39,115 bases of DNA from an uncultured Actinomycetes bacterium (GCA_903834145.1 CAILHY010000002.1:1-39115), one strand, 5' to 3'. Positions 24,243 to 35,289 are shown, counted from the stretch's first letter. Notes: generated by a model not told the origin, from the letters alone. A program made the numbers and translations.

Positions 24243-24818
24243 ATGGTCTGGTTGATTGTGGGTTTAGGCAATCCTGGCGATGACTATGCCGCAACTCGGC
24301 ATAACATCGGCGCCATGGTTGTCGATCATTTAGCAAAAAGGCATAACGCTAAATGGGGTGCTCACAAATCTCGTACAGAAGTTGCTGCCTTTAAAATCTG
24401 GGTAGGAATTGATGCTGCCTCGATCATTGTGGCTAAATCGCGCAGCTACATGAATGAATCTGGCGGCCCTATCAGTGCGCTCGCTTCGTTCTATAAAGTC
24501 GCACCGTCACAGATGATTGTGATTCACGATGAACTTGATATTCCCTTTGGTGCAATTCGAACTAAAGTGGCCGGTGGCGACAATGGTCACAATGGATTGA
24601 AATCCCTAACTTCTGTCTTTGGGACCCCAGAATATTTTCGAATCCGGATGGGCATTGGTCGGCCTCAAGGTCAACAAGATCCTGGTGATTTCGTTCTGAA
24701 ACAATTCGCTAGTGCCGAGAAGAAGGCTCTGGATGAATTCATTGATCGAGGCGCCGACGCCGTGGAGTCATTGGTGACGCGTGGTCTAGAAATTACGCAG
24801 CAGAACTTCAATATTTAG
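24243..24818 (+). CDS. pth: Peptidyl-tRNA hydrolase
   Basis: A 191-residue enzyme that frees tRNA from prematurely released peptidyl-tRNA. The active site is complete: Asn10 in GLGNPGDDY, catalytic His20 in TRHNIGAM, YMNESGG near residue 70, Asp96 in VIHDELDIPFG, and GGDNGHNGLKSL. The C-terminus has GIGRPQGQQDPGDFVL. The pair rplY-pth is as in Mycobacterium. A leaderless-type box precedes the ATG. Confidence 0.97.
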   Translation: MVWLIVGLGNPGDDYAATRHNIGAMVVDHLAKRHNAKWGAHKSRTEVAAFKIWVGIDAASIIVAKSRSYMNESGGPISALASFYKVAPSQMIVIHDELDIPFGAIRTKVAGGDNGHNGLKSLTSVFGTPEYFRIRMGIGRPQGQQDPGDFVLKQFASAEKKALDEFIDRGADAVESLVTRGLEITQQNFNI

Positions 24819-24865
24819 TAGCTACCCAACGGGCGCAATCTCTAGACGCATATGAATTTGGGCAA

Positions 24866-24871
24866 TAAACT
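24866..24871 (+). promoter_or_regulatory. Possible leaderless -10 element before the TrpB2 gene
   Basis: TAAACT ends seven bases before ATG 24879. This supports that ATG over the earlier ATG 24852 as the true start. Confidence 0.35.
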
Positions 24872-24878
24872 CACCGCC

Positions 24879-26246
24879 ATGACTTCACGCAAAGATCACA
24901 AAATTCTTCTTGACGAATCCGAAATGCCAACTCAGTGGTACAACTTGATCGCTGATTTGCCAACGCCACCACCGCCGCCACTTCATCCTGGCACCCACGA
25001 ACCAATCGGACCTGACGCACTTTCTGCATTGTTCCCAATGGAATTGATTATGCAAGAGGTCACTGCCGAGCGTTACATCGATATTCCAGAAGCAGTGCAA
25101 GAGATTTATCGCTTATGGCGTCCATCTCCACTCTTTCGTGCACACAATCTAGAGAAGGCACTTGGAACACCCGCTCGTATTTATTACAAGTACGAAGGCG
25201 TAAGCCCTGCCGGATCACATAAGCCAAATACTGCAGTGCCTCAGGCTTATTACAACCACCAAGCCGGAATTAGAAAACTCACTACCGAAACAGGCGCAGG
25301 TCAATGGGGTACGGCACTTGCTTTTGCATGCGCGCTCTTTGGTATGGACCTTGAAGTGTGGCAGGTAGGTGCTTCCTATGATCAGAAGCCTTATCGCCGA
25401 TTGATGATGGAACTCTTCGGTGCCACCGTCCATCGCTCGCCATCGATGCTTACTCAAGCAGGCCGCGACCAGTTGGCTAAGAATCCAAATCACACCGGCT
25501 CATTGGGTATTGCAATTAGTGAAGCGGTAGAAGTCGCAGCACAAGACCCAGCAACAAATTACGCATTAGGTAGCGTGCTTAACCATGTACTTCTGCACCA
25601 AACAATTATTGGCGAAGAAGCGCTGAAGCAGTTTGCCAAAGTCGGAGATTATCCAGATGTTGTTGTTGGTTGTACCGGCGGCGGATCGAACTTTGCTGGC
25701 CTTGCATTCCCATTTATTCGTGAGAACCTCACCAAGGGAAAGACCACAAAGATTCGCGGTGCCGAACCTGCATCATGTCCATCACTAACCCGCGGCGAAT
25801 ATCGCTATGACTTTGGTGACACGGCTGGCATGACACCACTCATGAAGATGCACACACTGGGTCATGACTTTGTACCAGACCCCATTCATGCTGGTGGGCT
25901 GCGCTATCACGGCATGGCTCCATTGATTTCGCATGTCTATGAACTTGGGCTTATGGACGCCGTGGCTGTCGGGCAACTTGATTGCTTTGCAGCAGGAGTT
26001 CAATTTGCTCGCACTGAGGGAATTGTTCCTGCTCCAGAACCAACACACGCCCTTGCAGAAATTATTCGTCAAGCCAATGAGTGTAAGGAGACCGGAGAAG
26101 AGCGCGTACTTCTTACTGCTCTATGCGGTCATGGTCACTTCGACTTGGCAGCTTACGATGCGTTCCTTTCGGGCAACATGAGCGATCATGCGTTATCTGA
26201 GGAGTCCATTCAGGAAGCAATGCAGAGCGTTCCAGTTATCAAGTAA
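24879..26246 (+). CDS. TrpB2-type tryptophan synthase beta-like PLP enzyme
   Basis: A 455-residue fold-type II PLP enzyme of the TrpB2 group, which can condense indole and serine and is often encoded apart from the trp operon. From ATG 24879 it begins [23 protein letters not shown], close to known TrpB2 starts; ATG 24852 would add nine residues. The PLP lysine is Lys115 in [13 protein letters not shown], the cofactor phosphate loop is [11 protein letters not shown], and the [13 protein letters not shown] segment is conserved. No trpA or other trp genes are nearby. It converges with ppc, with 12 bases between the stops. Confidence 0.92.
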   Translation: MTSRKDHKILLDESEMPTQWYNLIADLPTPPPPPLHPGTHEPIGPDALSALFPMELIMQEVTAERYIDIPEAVQEIYRLWRPSPLFRAHNLEKALGTPARIYYKYEGVSPAGSHKPNTAVPQAYYNHQAGIRKLTTETGAGQWGTALAFACALFGMDLEVWQVGASYDQKPYRRLMMELFGATVHRSPSMLTQAGRDQLAKNPNHTGSLGIAISEAVEVAAQDPATNYALGSVLNHVLLHQTIIGEEALKQFAKVGDYPDVVVGCTGGGSNFAGLAFPFIRENLTKGKTTKIRGAEPASCPSLTRGEYRYDFGDTAGMTPLMKMHTLGHDFVPDPIHAGGLRYHGMAPLISHVYELGLMDAVAVGQLDCFAAGVQFARTEGIVPAPEPTHALAEIIRQANECKETGEERVLLTALCGHGHFDLAAYDAFLSGNMSDHALSEESIQEAMQSVPVIK

Positions 26247-26258
26247 ATCTAAAGTAGA

Positions 26259-28976
26259 TCAACCAGTATTGCGAAGCCCTGCTGCGACACCGTTAATGGT
26301 GAGCAGTAGGGCTCTTCGCAATAGGGGATCAGCGCCATCTCCTGCTTCACGCACACGCTCTAGAAGATTCACTTGAAGCAAATGCAAAGGCGCAAGATAG
26401 GCATCTCGCACCTGCAGAGTTCTGGCAAGAAGCGGTTGATTTCCCAAGAATTCTCTTTCACCCGTAAGTAAAAGAATTTCAGATTTAGTGAGTTCAAATT
26501 CTTCCTTGATGGTCTTCAAGAAATGTTGTAAAGGTTCTGGAACCAATCGTGAAACGTAGCGCTGTGCCATGTCCATATCTGTCTTTGCCAATGTCATTTC
26601 GACGTTGCTAATGAAAGTGCTAAAGAAGTGCCATTCGCCCGACATCTGTTTAAGAGTGTCACTCTTGCCAGCCTCACGTGCTGCTTTGAGACCACTTCCT
26701 ACTCCATACCAACCAGGAACAATTTGTCTGGACTGGGTCCATCCAAAGACCCAAGGAATCGCGCGCAAACCTTCTAGCCCAATGCTGGCATCGGGACGGC
26801 GCGATGGCCTTGACCCTAAGAAGAGTTCGCCTAATTGCTCAACCGGTGTAGATGCGTAGAAGTATGCAGGTAGATCTGGGTGATCAATCAGAGAGCGGTA
26901 TCGAGCAAAGGAACTCTCGCTGACCAAGTCCATGCAGTCATTCCACTTTTGTAGATCTTCACGTGGCTGACGAGCACCGCGATTGAGGACAGTGGCCTCA
27001 AGTGCTGCAGCAAGAGAGAGTTCAACATTCTCTCTGGCAAGGGAGGGTAATGAATATTTATCACTGATGACTTCACCTTGTTCGGTCATTTTAATCTGAC
27101 CATCGATCGATCCCCACGGCAATGCAATTAGCGCGTCATAGGTGGGCCCACCCCCGCGGCCAACAGATCCTCCGCGCCCATGAAAGAGGCGCAGTTTCAC
27201 GCCATGTTTGAGTGCGATATCGCGAAGGCGACGTTGCGCTCTATGAATTTCCCATTGGCTTGTAGCAATACCGGCATCTTTATTTGAATCAGAATATCCG
27301 AGCATCACCTCTTGAACATCTCCACGCAATTTAAGGACGCGACGATATTCAACGCAATTCAAGAGTTCTTCAAGAATGACATCAGCAGATCGCAATTCGG
27401 CAACAGTTTCCAGAAGAGGTGCAAAGCCAACGAGCGCCTTGCCCATTGCAAGGTCAACAAGTCCTGCCTCTTTTGCAAGGACAACAGCCCCAAGCAAGTC
27501 ATCTGCGCCCTTTGTCATGGAAACGATGTAAGTCTCGATAACTTCAGGACCGAAGCGATCAATGAGATCACCTACCGCTACAAATGTGTCAAGAGTTTTC
27601 TTTCCGAGCGCATCAAGGGTTGATGGGTCACAATGATTTGGTTTTGCGATTTCGGCGCCAAGTAGTGCGTATCGCTGGCCTGGGCTAAGCGTTGAATAAT
27701 CCGAACCTAAAAACTGTGCAAGAGCCTGATGGTGCACTTGCGCATGTTCGCGAATGTCCATGGTGGCGTGAGTTAGACCAAAAGTTGCCACAGTACGAAT
27801 TGTTCGTTCAAGTAAGCCCGTCGCTATTAATTCGCCACGATGATCAAAGAGTGAATCGCGCATGAGCGTGAGATCTGCAAGTAATTCGTGGGTGTCTTTG
27901 TAATCGCGGTGTGGAATATGTTCTGCGCCCTTGGCATGGCGAATACGAGTGAGATTTAGGCGGTGCACAATCGCTGTTGCCTTGAGTCGATATGGTTCCT
28001 CGACATTAATGCGGCGGTAGCGTGCTTCGATTTCAGGAATTAGTGCAAGGTCTTGTTCTACGGATGCAAGAAGTTCTGCAGATACTCCTGTGATGCGTGT
28101 TGAGATCGAGAGCATCTGGCGGATTTCATCCATCGCCGAAAGTGTTACTCGAATCGCATGACCCGCTTGCAACACCAACGTCTGACGAGTTACTTCTGGA
28201 GTGACATTTGGATTGCCATCTCTGTCTCCACCAATCCACGTTCCAAAGGAGAGCGGGCGACTTGTCGGAGAGAGATCAAAATCCAAGCGCTTTAATTCAT
28301 GTGCCAAATCATCTAGCACTTCAGGAACGGTGAGGCGGAAGAGATCATCTAAGTAGTAGAGCGCATTCATTGCTTCATCGAGTGGTTCTGGTTGACCCAA
28401 GCGCAATTCATCTGTCTGCCAAAGAAGATCAACGGTCTCTTCAAGTCGTCGCTCGCGCAGCGATGAATGATCTTGATCCAGCAAGTTGGCTATCTGGCCA
28501 AGTTTTCCAAGTATTGAGCGTCGAGCAGCTTCGGTGGGATGGGCTGTGAATACAGGGCGCACCATGAAGTCCGAAAGCCAGAGTGCGATATCTGCGTTAG
28601 TAATTTCATGTCCTGCAACCGGGTTTTCCTTGGCGCTGACAATCTTGTCAACGGCTCGAGAAATCCAAGATCCACCTTCTGCTCGTGCGGCAGCCAAGAT
28701 TCGAGAACGGTGCACTTGTTCAGCAACATTTGCTAAATGAAAGTAGGTGCTAAAGGCGCGAACCAACTGCACAGATTCTTCGACGCTGACACTGGCGAGA
28801 AGTTCTGCGCCACCACCCTCGCGCACGGCGCTGCGTACCGCTTCCACGAGTTCAAGAAGTTCAACCCCTTCTTGGCGCACCAATGACTGACCCAGGAGGT
28901 CGCCCAGTTTTCGGACATCGCTACGTAGTTCAGCATCGTCATTGAATTCACCAACGACTAAGTTCTCCGCAGACAT
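26259..28976 (-). CDS. ppc: Phosphoenolpyruvate carboxylase
   Basis: A 905-residue anaplerotic enzyme that makes oxaloacetate from PEP and bicarbonate. Key motifs are intact: VFTAHPTEAARRSILGKL with the catalytic His, FGTWIGGDRDGNPNVTPEV, VMLGYSDSNKDAGIATSQW, LFHGRGGSVGRGGGPTYDAL, RAIPWVFGWTQSR, and a C-terminal end RNTG. The regulatory Ser of plant enzymes is absent, as in bacteria. On this strand a CATAAT box ends six bases before the ATG, so the message may also be leaderless. It is divergent from mfd over 154 bases. Confidence 0.97.
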   Translation of the reverse strand: MSAENLVVGEFNDDAELRSDVRKLGDLLGQSLVRQEGVELLELVEAVRSAVREGGGAELLASVSVEESVQLVRAFSTYFHLANVAEQVHRSRILAAARAEGGSWISRAVDKIVSAKENPVAGHEITNADIALWLSDFMVRPVFTAHPTEAARRSILGKLGQIANLLDQDHSSLRERRLEETVDLLWQTDELRLGQPEPLDEAMNALYYLDDLFRLTVPEVLDDLAHELKRLDFDLSPTSRPLSFGTWIGGDRDGNPNVTPEVTRQTLVLQAGHAIRVTLSAMDEIRQMLSISTRITGVSAELLASVEQDLALIPEIEARYRRINVEEPYRLKATAIVHRLNLTRIRHAKGAEHIPHRDYKDTHELLADLTLMRDSLFDHRGELIATGLLERTIRTVATFGLTHATMDIREHAQVHHQALAQFLGSDYSTLSPGQRYALLGAEIAKPNHCDPSTLDALGKKTLDTFVAVGDLIDRFGPEVIETYIVSMTKGADDLLGAVVLAKEAGLVDLAMGKALVGFAPLLETVAELRSADVILEELLNCVEYRRVLKLRGDVQEVMLGYSDSNKDAGIATSQWEIHRAQRRLRDIALKHGVKLRLFHGRGGSVGRGGGPTYDALIALPWGSIDGQIKMTEQGEVISDKYSLPSLARENVELSLAAALEATVLNRGARQPREDLQKWNDCMDLVSESSFARYRSLIDHPDLPAYFYASTPVEQLGELFLGSRPSRRPDASIGLEGLRAIPWVFGWTQSRQIVPGWYGVGSGLKAAREAGKSDTLKQMSGEWHFFSTFISNVEMTLAKTDMDMAQRYVSRLVPEPLQHFLKTIKEEFELTKSEILLLTGEREFLGNQPLLARTLQVRDAYLAPLHLLQVNLLERVREAGDGADPLLRRALLLTINGVAAGLRNTG

Positions 28977-28982
28977 GCGCTA

Positions 28983-28988
28983 ATTATG
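28983..28988 (-). promoter_or_regulatory. Possible -10 element before ppc
   Basis: On the minus strand CATAAT is followed by six bases (TAGCGC) and then ATG 28976. One base differs from TATAAT. It fits the spacing of other leaderless starts in the window. Confidence 0.4.
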
Positions 28989-29130
28989 CAGGTCTTTCTG
29001 CTCTAGACTCACACGTACCCCGTTCCAGAGCCCTGGGACCTTTGCAAAATGGGGTGTCTTGGCATTTGTGTGAGGATGTTCAAACGCTTTCACCGGTTTC
29101 GGATGGGTTTTGGTAACGAGAGGAGAAGTA

Positions 29131-32100
29131 ATGCGTGGTCTCTTGCCTGCACTGCTTCAGTCGGCCGATATTTCACAGGCACTTTCGCAATCTCAAAGCG
29201 TCGTTGCACCTGCCTCAATAAATCCTTTCCTTCTCGCTCTCAAGGCCAAAGAGCGACCATTAATCGTTGTTACTGCCTCCAGTAGAGCAGCTGAGGATCT
29301 TGCCGCTGAACTTCGAACACTTCACGATAATGTTTTTGAATTTCCTGCATGGGAAACCTTGCCCCACGAGCGGTTGAGCCCACGTAGCGACACCGTCGCT
29401 CGGCGCATTCAGGCCCTATACCAACTCGAGAAAACCGATTCTGCACAATCGCATTTGGTCATAGTGACCCCTGCCCGTGGGCTTATTCATCGATTCATTG
29501 CTGACTTGGCTAAGAGCGCATTGATGGAATTAGAGATCGGTCAAGAAATCGGATTAGAGAAACTCGTGCAACATCTTGGCGAACTTGCATACGAGCGAAC
29601 CGATCTTGTTGAGCGCCGTGGCGAATTTGCCGTACGCGGCGGAATTGTTGATGTGTTCTTGCCGTTGTCAGATCACCCAATCCGTGTGGATTTCTTCGGC
29701 GATGAAATTGAAGAATTGAACTATTTTGAAGTGGCCGATCAACGAACTTCTGCGCCTGTTGTTGGCAAGATTGCAATTTACCCTTGCCGCGAATTGCTTT
29801 TGACGCAATCGGTCAGAGCACGTGCTGCCATCCTGCCGAATCTATTTCCTGCTGCCAAAGAGGTGTGTGAAAGAATTGCTGAAGGAATGGTCACTGAAGG
29901 AATGGAATCATTAATTCCGCTTCTGGTAGATCAGCAGGAAAGTCTTCTCCAACGAGCTCTAGCAAATACCGAAGTGATTTTCTTGGACAAAGAGCGCATC
30001 CGATCGCGTTCGGCAGATTTGTTAGCAACCAATAAAGAATTCTTAGCAGCATCGTGGTCTAACGCCGCAAGCGGTGGGGCTTCTCCTTTGCACGATGGTG
30101 ACGGAACATATCTTTCATGGGAATTATTGACCCAGCAGATAAGCGATCTACATTTACCATCGCAGAGTTTTAATTCTTTCGGGAGTGATCTTGAAGACGA
30201 TACTACGTTCCTAGATGCCTCACCGATCGAACCGATGCGAGGCAATACCGATAAAGCAGTTGCGCTAATCGCCGATTCTTTGGCGCAAAATCACACGGTT
30301 GTATTTTCAGCGCTGGGTGCCGGAATGGCAGAGCGATTCGCCGATGTTTTTCGCAACGCTGATTTACCTGTACGTATGGTCGCCGAACTCAAGAGTCAAC
30401 CTGTCCATGGAACCGTTTATGTAACAGCATCCAATCTGAGTCATGGATTTCTCTCGCACTCGGCATCGCTGCTTTTCCTTACAGAGCGAGACCTTTCGGG
30501 CAACAAAGGAAGCGGCAAAGATGGTGACCGTCTTCCATCGAAGCGCAAACAGAGCATTGATCCGCTGGAATTAAAAGCGGGCGATTACGTTGTTCATGAG
30601 CAACACGGAATTGGGCGCTACGTTGAACTAGTTCACCGTACAACAGGGACGGTAACTCGCGAATATTTGATTATCGAATATGCCTCCGCTAAGCGAGGAA
30701 TGCCGGGGGATCGAATATTTGTCCCCACGGATTCACTAGAGCAGGTCAGTAAATATATTGGCGGTGAAGCGCCAACAGTGCACCGCATCGGAAGTGGCGA
30801 ATGGCAAAAAGCCAAAGGACGTGCCCGCAAAGCAGTGCGACAAATTGCTGGCGAACTCATTCGACTTTATGCCGCACGTACCAGTGCACCCGGTTTTGCT
30901 TTCTCTCCTGATACTCCATGGCAGCGCGAACTTGAAGATGCTTTTTCTTATGTCGAGACAACCGATCAGCTCTCTACGATTAATGAAGTTAAGGCAGATA
31001 TGGAGAAGCCATACCCTATGGATCGCATTATTTGCGGCGATGTCGGGTACGGAAAGACGGAAATTGCAATTAGGGCAGCATTTAAAGCCGTTCAAGATGG
31101 AAAGCAAGTGGCCGTTCTTGTTCCCACCACTTTACTGGTGCAACAACACAGCACGACGTTTTCCGAACGTTATTCAGGTTTCCCTGTCAAAGTTGCTGGG
31201 CTCTCTCGGTTCAACACCGCGAAGGAGAGCAAAGATATTTTGGCCGATCTGGCATCGGGCTCAGTTGATGTGATTATTGGTACTCATCGATTGCTCTCGA
31301 ACGATGTGCAGTTCAGAGATCTAGGGCTTGTGATCGTTGATGAAGAACAACGTTTTGGTGTTGAGCAGAAAGAGTCGCTCAAAAAGTTGCGAACCTCTGT
31401 TGATGTTCTTGCAATGTCGGCGACACCTATTCCGCGAACACTTGAAATGGCTGTTACCGGTATCCGCGAAATGTCTACCATCACGACGCCGCCTGAGGAT
31501 CGCCATCCGATTCTTACTTATGTCGGCGCAAGCGAGGAGGCGCAGATATCCGCTGCCATTCGTCGCGAATTACTTCGTGATGGGCAGGTTTTTTACATTC
31601 ACAACCGTGTGGAGTCCATTGATCGCGCCGCTTCGCGACTTCAGGAGCTAATTCCTGAAGCGCGAATTCGAGTTGCTCATGGGCAAATGGGTGAGCACAT
31701 GTTGGAAGATGTCATCCTTGGATTTTGGGAACGTGATTTTGATGTGCTGGTCTGTACGACAATCGTCGAAAGCGGATTGGATATTTCCAATGCCAACACA
31801 CTTATTGTCGAACGCGCAGATCTCTTTGGTCTATCACAACTCCACCAATTACGCGGTCGTGTTGGACGTGGACGAGAACGTGCGTATGCCTATTTCTTAT
31901 ATCCCACCGATCAACCGCTTTCTGAGTTAGCACACGATCGCCTCAAGACCATTGCAGCAAATACCGATCTTGGTTCAGGAATGCGAGTTGCATTGAAGGA
32001 TCTTGAAATCCGTGGTGCAGGTAATTTGCTTGGTGGAGAACAGTCGGGGCACATCGCCGATGTTGGATTTGATCTCTACATGCGCATGGTTGGTGAAGCG

Positions 32101-32664
32101 GTCCAGGATTACAAAACTGGAATTATGGAAACACAAGAGAAGTCGGCCGAATGCAAAGTCGAACTTCCGATAAATGCCCACCTATCTCATGATTATGTTC
32201 CAGGAGAGCGCCTTCGCCTTGACCTCTACCGTCGGCTAGCCGACGTCCCCACTCCCGCCGCGGTGGAGGAGATTCGAGCGGAACTCGTGGATCGATTTGG
32301 TCCGCTACCTCTTGAGGCAGCCTTCCTGCTGGGGGTCGCCGAACTTCGCGCCCTGGCCAAAGAGGTTGCACTCACGGAAGTTGTCATGCAAGGTAAGTTT
32401 TTGCGACTTTCCCCCGTAAAACTCCCAGAATCACTGCAATTGCGCCTAGCCCGCGTATATCCGGGCTCTTTGTATAAAAGCGCCACAGGGATTTTGCTTG
32501 TGGCGCTACCAACGGGGCCGGCATGGTCACCGTCATCTGCAGCGCCAGTCATGGTGGATACTTCTCTTCTAGCCTGGGTAACCGAGGCGATACACACTCT
32601 TGTCAGGCCCACCCTGGCACCGAACATGACAGCGAAGTTGTCACCGAAAGCGAGTACGACGTGA
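29131..32664 (+). CDS. mfd: Transcription-repair coupling factor Mfd
   Basis: A 1177-residue translocase that removes RNA polymerase stalled at DNA damage and recruits UvrA. ATG 29131 has GAGGAGA just upstream and gives MRGLLPALLQSADIS. The N-terminal UvrB-like module includes FPAWETLPHERLSP and VRGGIVDVFLP. The RNA polymerase interaction domain is DYVVHEQHGIGRYVEL. The motor has Walker A GDVGYGKTEIAIRAA, DEEQRFG, SATPIPRTLEMA, TTIVESGLDISNANT and QLRGRVGRGRERAYAY. The C-terminal TRCF domain ends the protein. Its stop overlaps the next GTG (GTGA), so the lipoprotein downstream is coupled. Confidence 0.98.
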   Translation: MRGLLPALLQSADISQALSQSQSVVAPASINPFLLALKAKERPLIVVTASSRAAEDLAAELRTLHDNVFEFPAWETLPHERLSPRSDTVARRIQALYQLEKTDSAQSHLVIVTPARGLIHRFIADLAKSALMELEIGQEIGLEKLVQHLGELAYERTDLVERRGEFAVRGGIVDVFLPLSDHPIRVDFFGDEIEELNYFEVADQRTSAPVVGKIAIYPCRELLLTQSVRARAAILPNLFPAAKEVCERIAEGMVTEGMESLIPLLVDQQESLLQRALANTEVIFLDKERIRSRSADLLATNKEFLAASWSNAASGGASPLHDGDGTYLSWELLTQQISDLHLPSQSFNSFGSDLEDDTTFLDASPIEPMRGNTDKAVALIADSLAQNHTVVFSALGAGMAERFADVFRNADLPVRMVAELKSQPVHGTVYVTASNLSHGFLSHSASLLFLTERDLSGNKGSGKDGDRLPSKRKQSIDPLELKAGDYVVHEQHGIGRYVELVHRTTGTVTREYLIIEYASAKRGMPGDRIFVPTDSLEQVSKYIGGEAPTVHRIGSGEWQKAKGRARKAVRQIAGELIRLYAARTSAPGFAFSPDTPWQRELEDAFSYVETTDQLSTINEVKADMEKPYPMDRIICGDVGYGKTEIAIRAAFKAVQDGKQVAVLVPTTLLVQQHSTTFSERYSGFPVKVAGLSRFNTAKESKDILADLASGSVDVIIGTHRLLSNDVQFRDLGLVIVDEEQRFGVEQKESLKKLRTSVDVLAMSATPIPRTLEMAVTGIREMSTITTPPEDRHPILTYVGASEEAQISAAIRRELLRDGQVFYIHNRVESIDRAASRLQELIPEARIRVAHGQMGEHMLEDVILGFWERDFDVLVCTTIVESGLDISNANTLIVERADLFGLSQLHQLRGRVGRGRERAYAYFLYPTDQPLSELAHDRLKTIAANTDLGSGMRVALKDLEIRGAGNLLGGEQSGHIADVGFDLYMRMVGEAVQDYKTGIMETQEKSAECKVELPINAHLSHDYVPGERLRLDLYRRLADVPTPAAVEEIRAELVDRFGPLPLEAAFLLGVAELRALAKEVALTEVVMQGKFLRLSPVKLPESLQLRLARVYPGSLYKSATGILLVALPTGPAWSPSSAAPVMVDTSLLAWVTEAIHTLVRPTLAPNMTAKLSPKASTT

Positions 32665-33275
32665 AGAGAATCATTGCCGTTCTAACTGTTGCCAGCGCAC
32701 TCTTACTCAGTGGGTGTTCTCAAGTAGGCGTCGCGGCCTCTGTGGGCTCGACCAAGATCACGCAGGCAACTGTGCAAAAGAGCATTGATACTGTTCTCGC
32801 CGAACGAAAAAAAGTAGACACAACCGGGATGACTTTGGACTCGGGAGAAGCGCTTAATCGTGGACAGATGCGCTTTCACTTGATGGCAGTTCTTCTGAGC
32901 GCTGTCGCAACGGATGGCAAGTTCTCTGTTACGAAGGCAGAAATCGATGCTCGTCGCGCAACAATCATTACCCAAATTGGTGGAGTAGCCGCGCTACCTA
33001 AGGCCCTGGTGGGTGCAGGAATTGCCTCTGTTGATCTTGATTCCTATCTCAACTTAATCATTCTCTCGGAAAAGCTTCAAGCTGCCGCAGTTGCTGCTGG
33101 AGTTCCTCAAGCAAACACCGGATCAGAAATTCAGAAACTTATTATCGACAAGGCGAACAAACTTAAAGTGACTGTGAACCCTCGCTACGGCAAATGGGAT
33201 TCAGCTACCGGTGACATCGTTGCTGCAACCACAGCAAGTTCGGCAACAACACCTTCACCTACTCCAACTAAATGA
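32661..33275 (+). CDS. SurA_N-like lipoprotein
   Basis: A 204-residue lipoprotein. From GTG 32661 it begins MKRIIAVLTVASALLLSGCS; the lipobox LSGC would be cleaved before Cys20. The rest resembles the helical N-terminal chaperone domain of SurA/trigger-factor-like proteins: VAASVGSTKITQATVQKSID, two more helical stretches, and a conserved NPRYGKWDSATGDIV near the end. There is no PPIase domain. The last residues are Thr/Ser/Pro-rich (TTASSATTPSPTPTK). The neighbours mfd and mazG overlap on both sides by four bases (GTGA, ATGA), the position that I recall for lpqU-type or SurA-like genes in other actinobacteria. The client protein is unknown. Confidence 0.85.
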   Translation: MKRIIAVLTVASALLLSGCSQVGVAASVGSTKITQATVQKSIDTVLAERKKVDTTGMTLDSGEALNRGQMRFHLMAVLLSAVATDGKFSVTKAEIDARRATIITQIGGVAALPKALVGAGIASVDLDSYLNLIILSEKLQAAAVAAGVPQANTGSEIQKLIIDKANKLKVTVNPRYGKWDSATGDIVAATTASSATTPSPTPTK

Positions 33276-33934
33276 CCGAGTCCCACCTGCAACGACTTGT
33301 TGCAGTGATGGATCAACTGCGATCACCAGGTGGATGTGTTTGGGATGCCGAACAAACACATGAGTCACTGCTCAAGTTTCTTCTAGAAGAGTCCTACGAA
33401 TATATCGAAGCAGTAGAGACAAATGATCGCGAAGCGATGCAAGAAGAACTCGGCGATGTCTTGTTGCAGGTTTACTTCCACGCACGCATGGCCCAAGAGC
33501 ACCCAACGCATCCATTCTCTATTGAGGATGTTGCAGAAACAGTCGCGGATAAATTAATTCGACGACATCCCCACGTTTTTGCCGATGTAAAAGTTTCCTC
33601 CAGCGACGAGGTGCTTGAGAATTGGGAAGCACTCAAAGCTCTTGAAAAAGGGCGCACCTCTGCGGTGGATGGCGTACCAATAGCTCAACCTGCTCTTACC
33701 CTTGTGACAAAGTTGCTCTATCGCGCAGAGAAGAATCGGTTAGCACTGGATCTTCCGCAAAAAATTTCTATTCCAACAGCGGCGACAGAGGAAGCAGTGG
33801 GCCAAGTGCTTCTTGCAACAATCGCATGGGCAACCGCTAATGGAATTGACCCAGAAGGCGCCCTGAGAGGGGTCTCGCGGACCTTGATGACTCAGATTGC
33901 AGCGATAGAAAGCAGCCCTGGCGCGGTAGGATAA
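33272..33934 (+). CDS. mazG: MazG nucleoside triphosphate pyrophosphohydrolase
   Basis: A 220-residue NTP hydrolase that cleaves NTPs or dNTPs to the monophosphate plus PPi, limiting non-standard or stress nucleotides. The start has LRSPGGCVWDAEQTHESL, then the Mg-binding EEsyE--EA and EELGDVLLQVYFHARMA motifs (E-x-x-E, E-x-x-D) of one full MazG domain. HPHVFADV and NWEALKALEKG follow. The second domain is reduced, giving 220 residues against about 260 for E. coli MazG. It is coupled to the lipoprotein by an ATGA overlap. Confidence 0.95.
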   Translation: MTESHLQRLVAVMDQLRSPGGCVWDAEQTHESLLKFLLEESYEYIEAVETNDREAMQEELGDVLLQVYFHARMAQEHPTHPFSIEDVAETVADKLIRRHPHVFADVKVSSSDEVLENWEALKALEKGRTSAVDGVPIAQPALTLVTKLLYRAEKNRLALDLPQKISIPTAATEEAVGQVLLATIAWATANGIDPEGALRGVSRTLMTQIAAIESSPGAVG

Positions 33935-33941
33935 GGACGCG

Positions 33942-33953
33942 ATCAACGTTGAT
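33942..33953. promoter_or_regulatory. 12-bp perfect palindrome upstream of eno
   Basis: ATCAACGTTGAT is a perfect dyad in the 66-base gap between mazG and eno, 48 bases before the eno GTG. It could be an operator. No protein is known to bind it and one palindrome of this size may be chance. Confidence 0.25.
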
Positions 33954-33982
33954 TTTGCGCTCACATTTAGCGGAATTATTGA

Positions 33983-35278
<1,296 letters not shown>

Positions 35279-35289
35279 TTCCTTAAGAA

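Noticed and set aside
28977-29130. A riboswitch or leader RNA between ppc and mfd
   Set aside because: The 154 bases show no recognisable aptamer core or strong hairpin.
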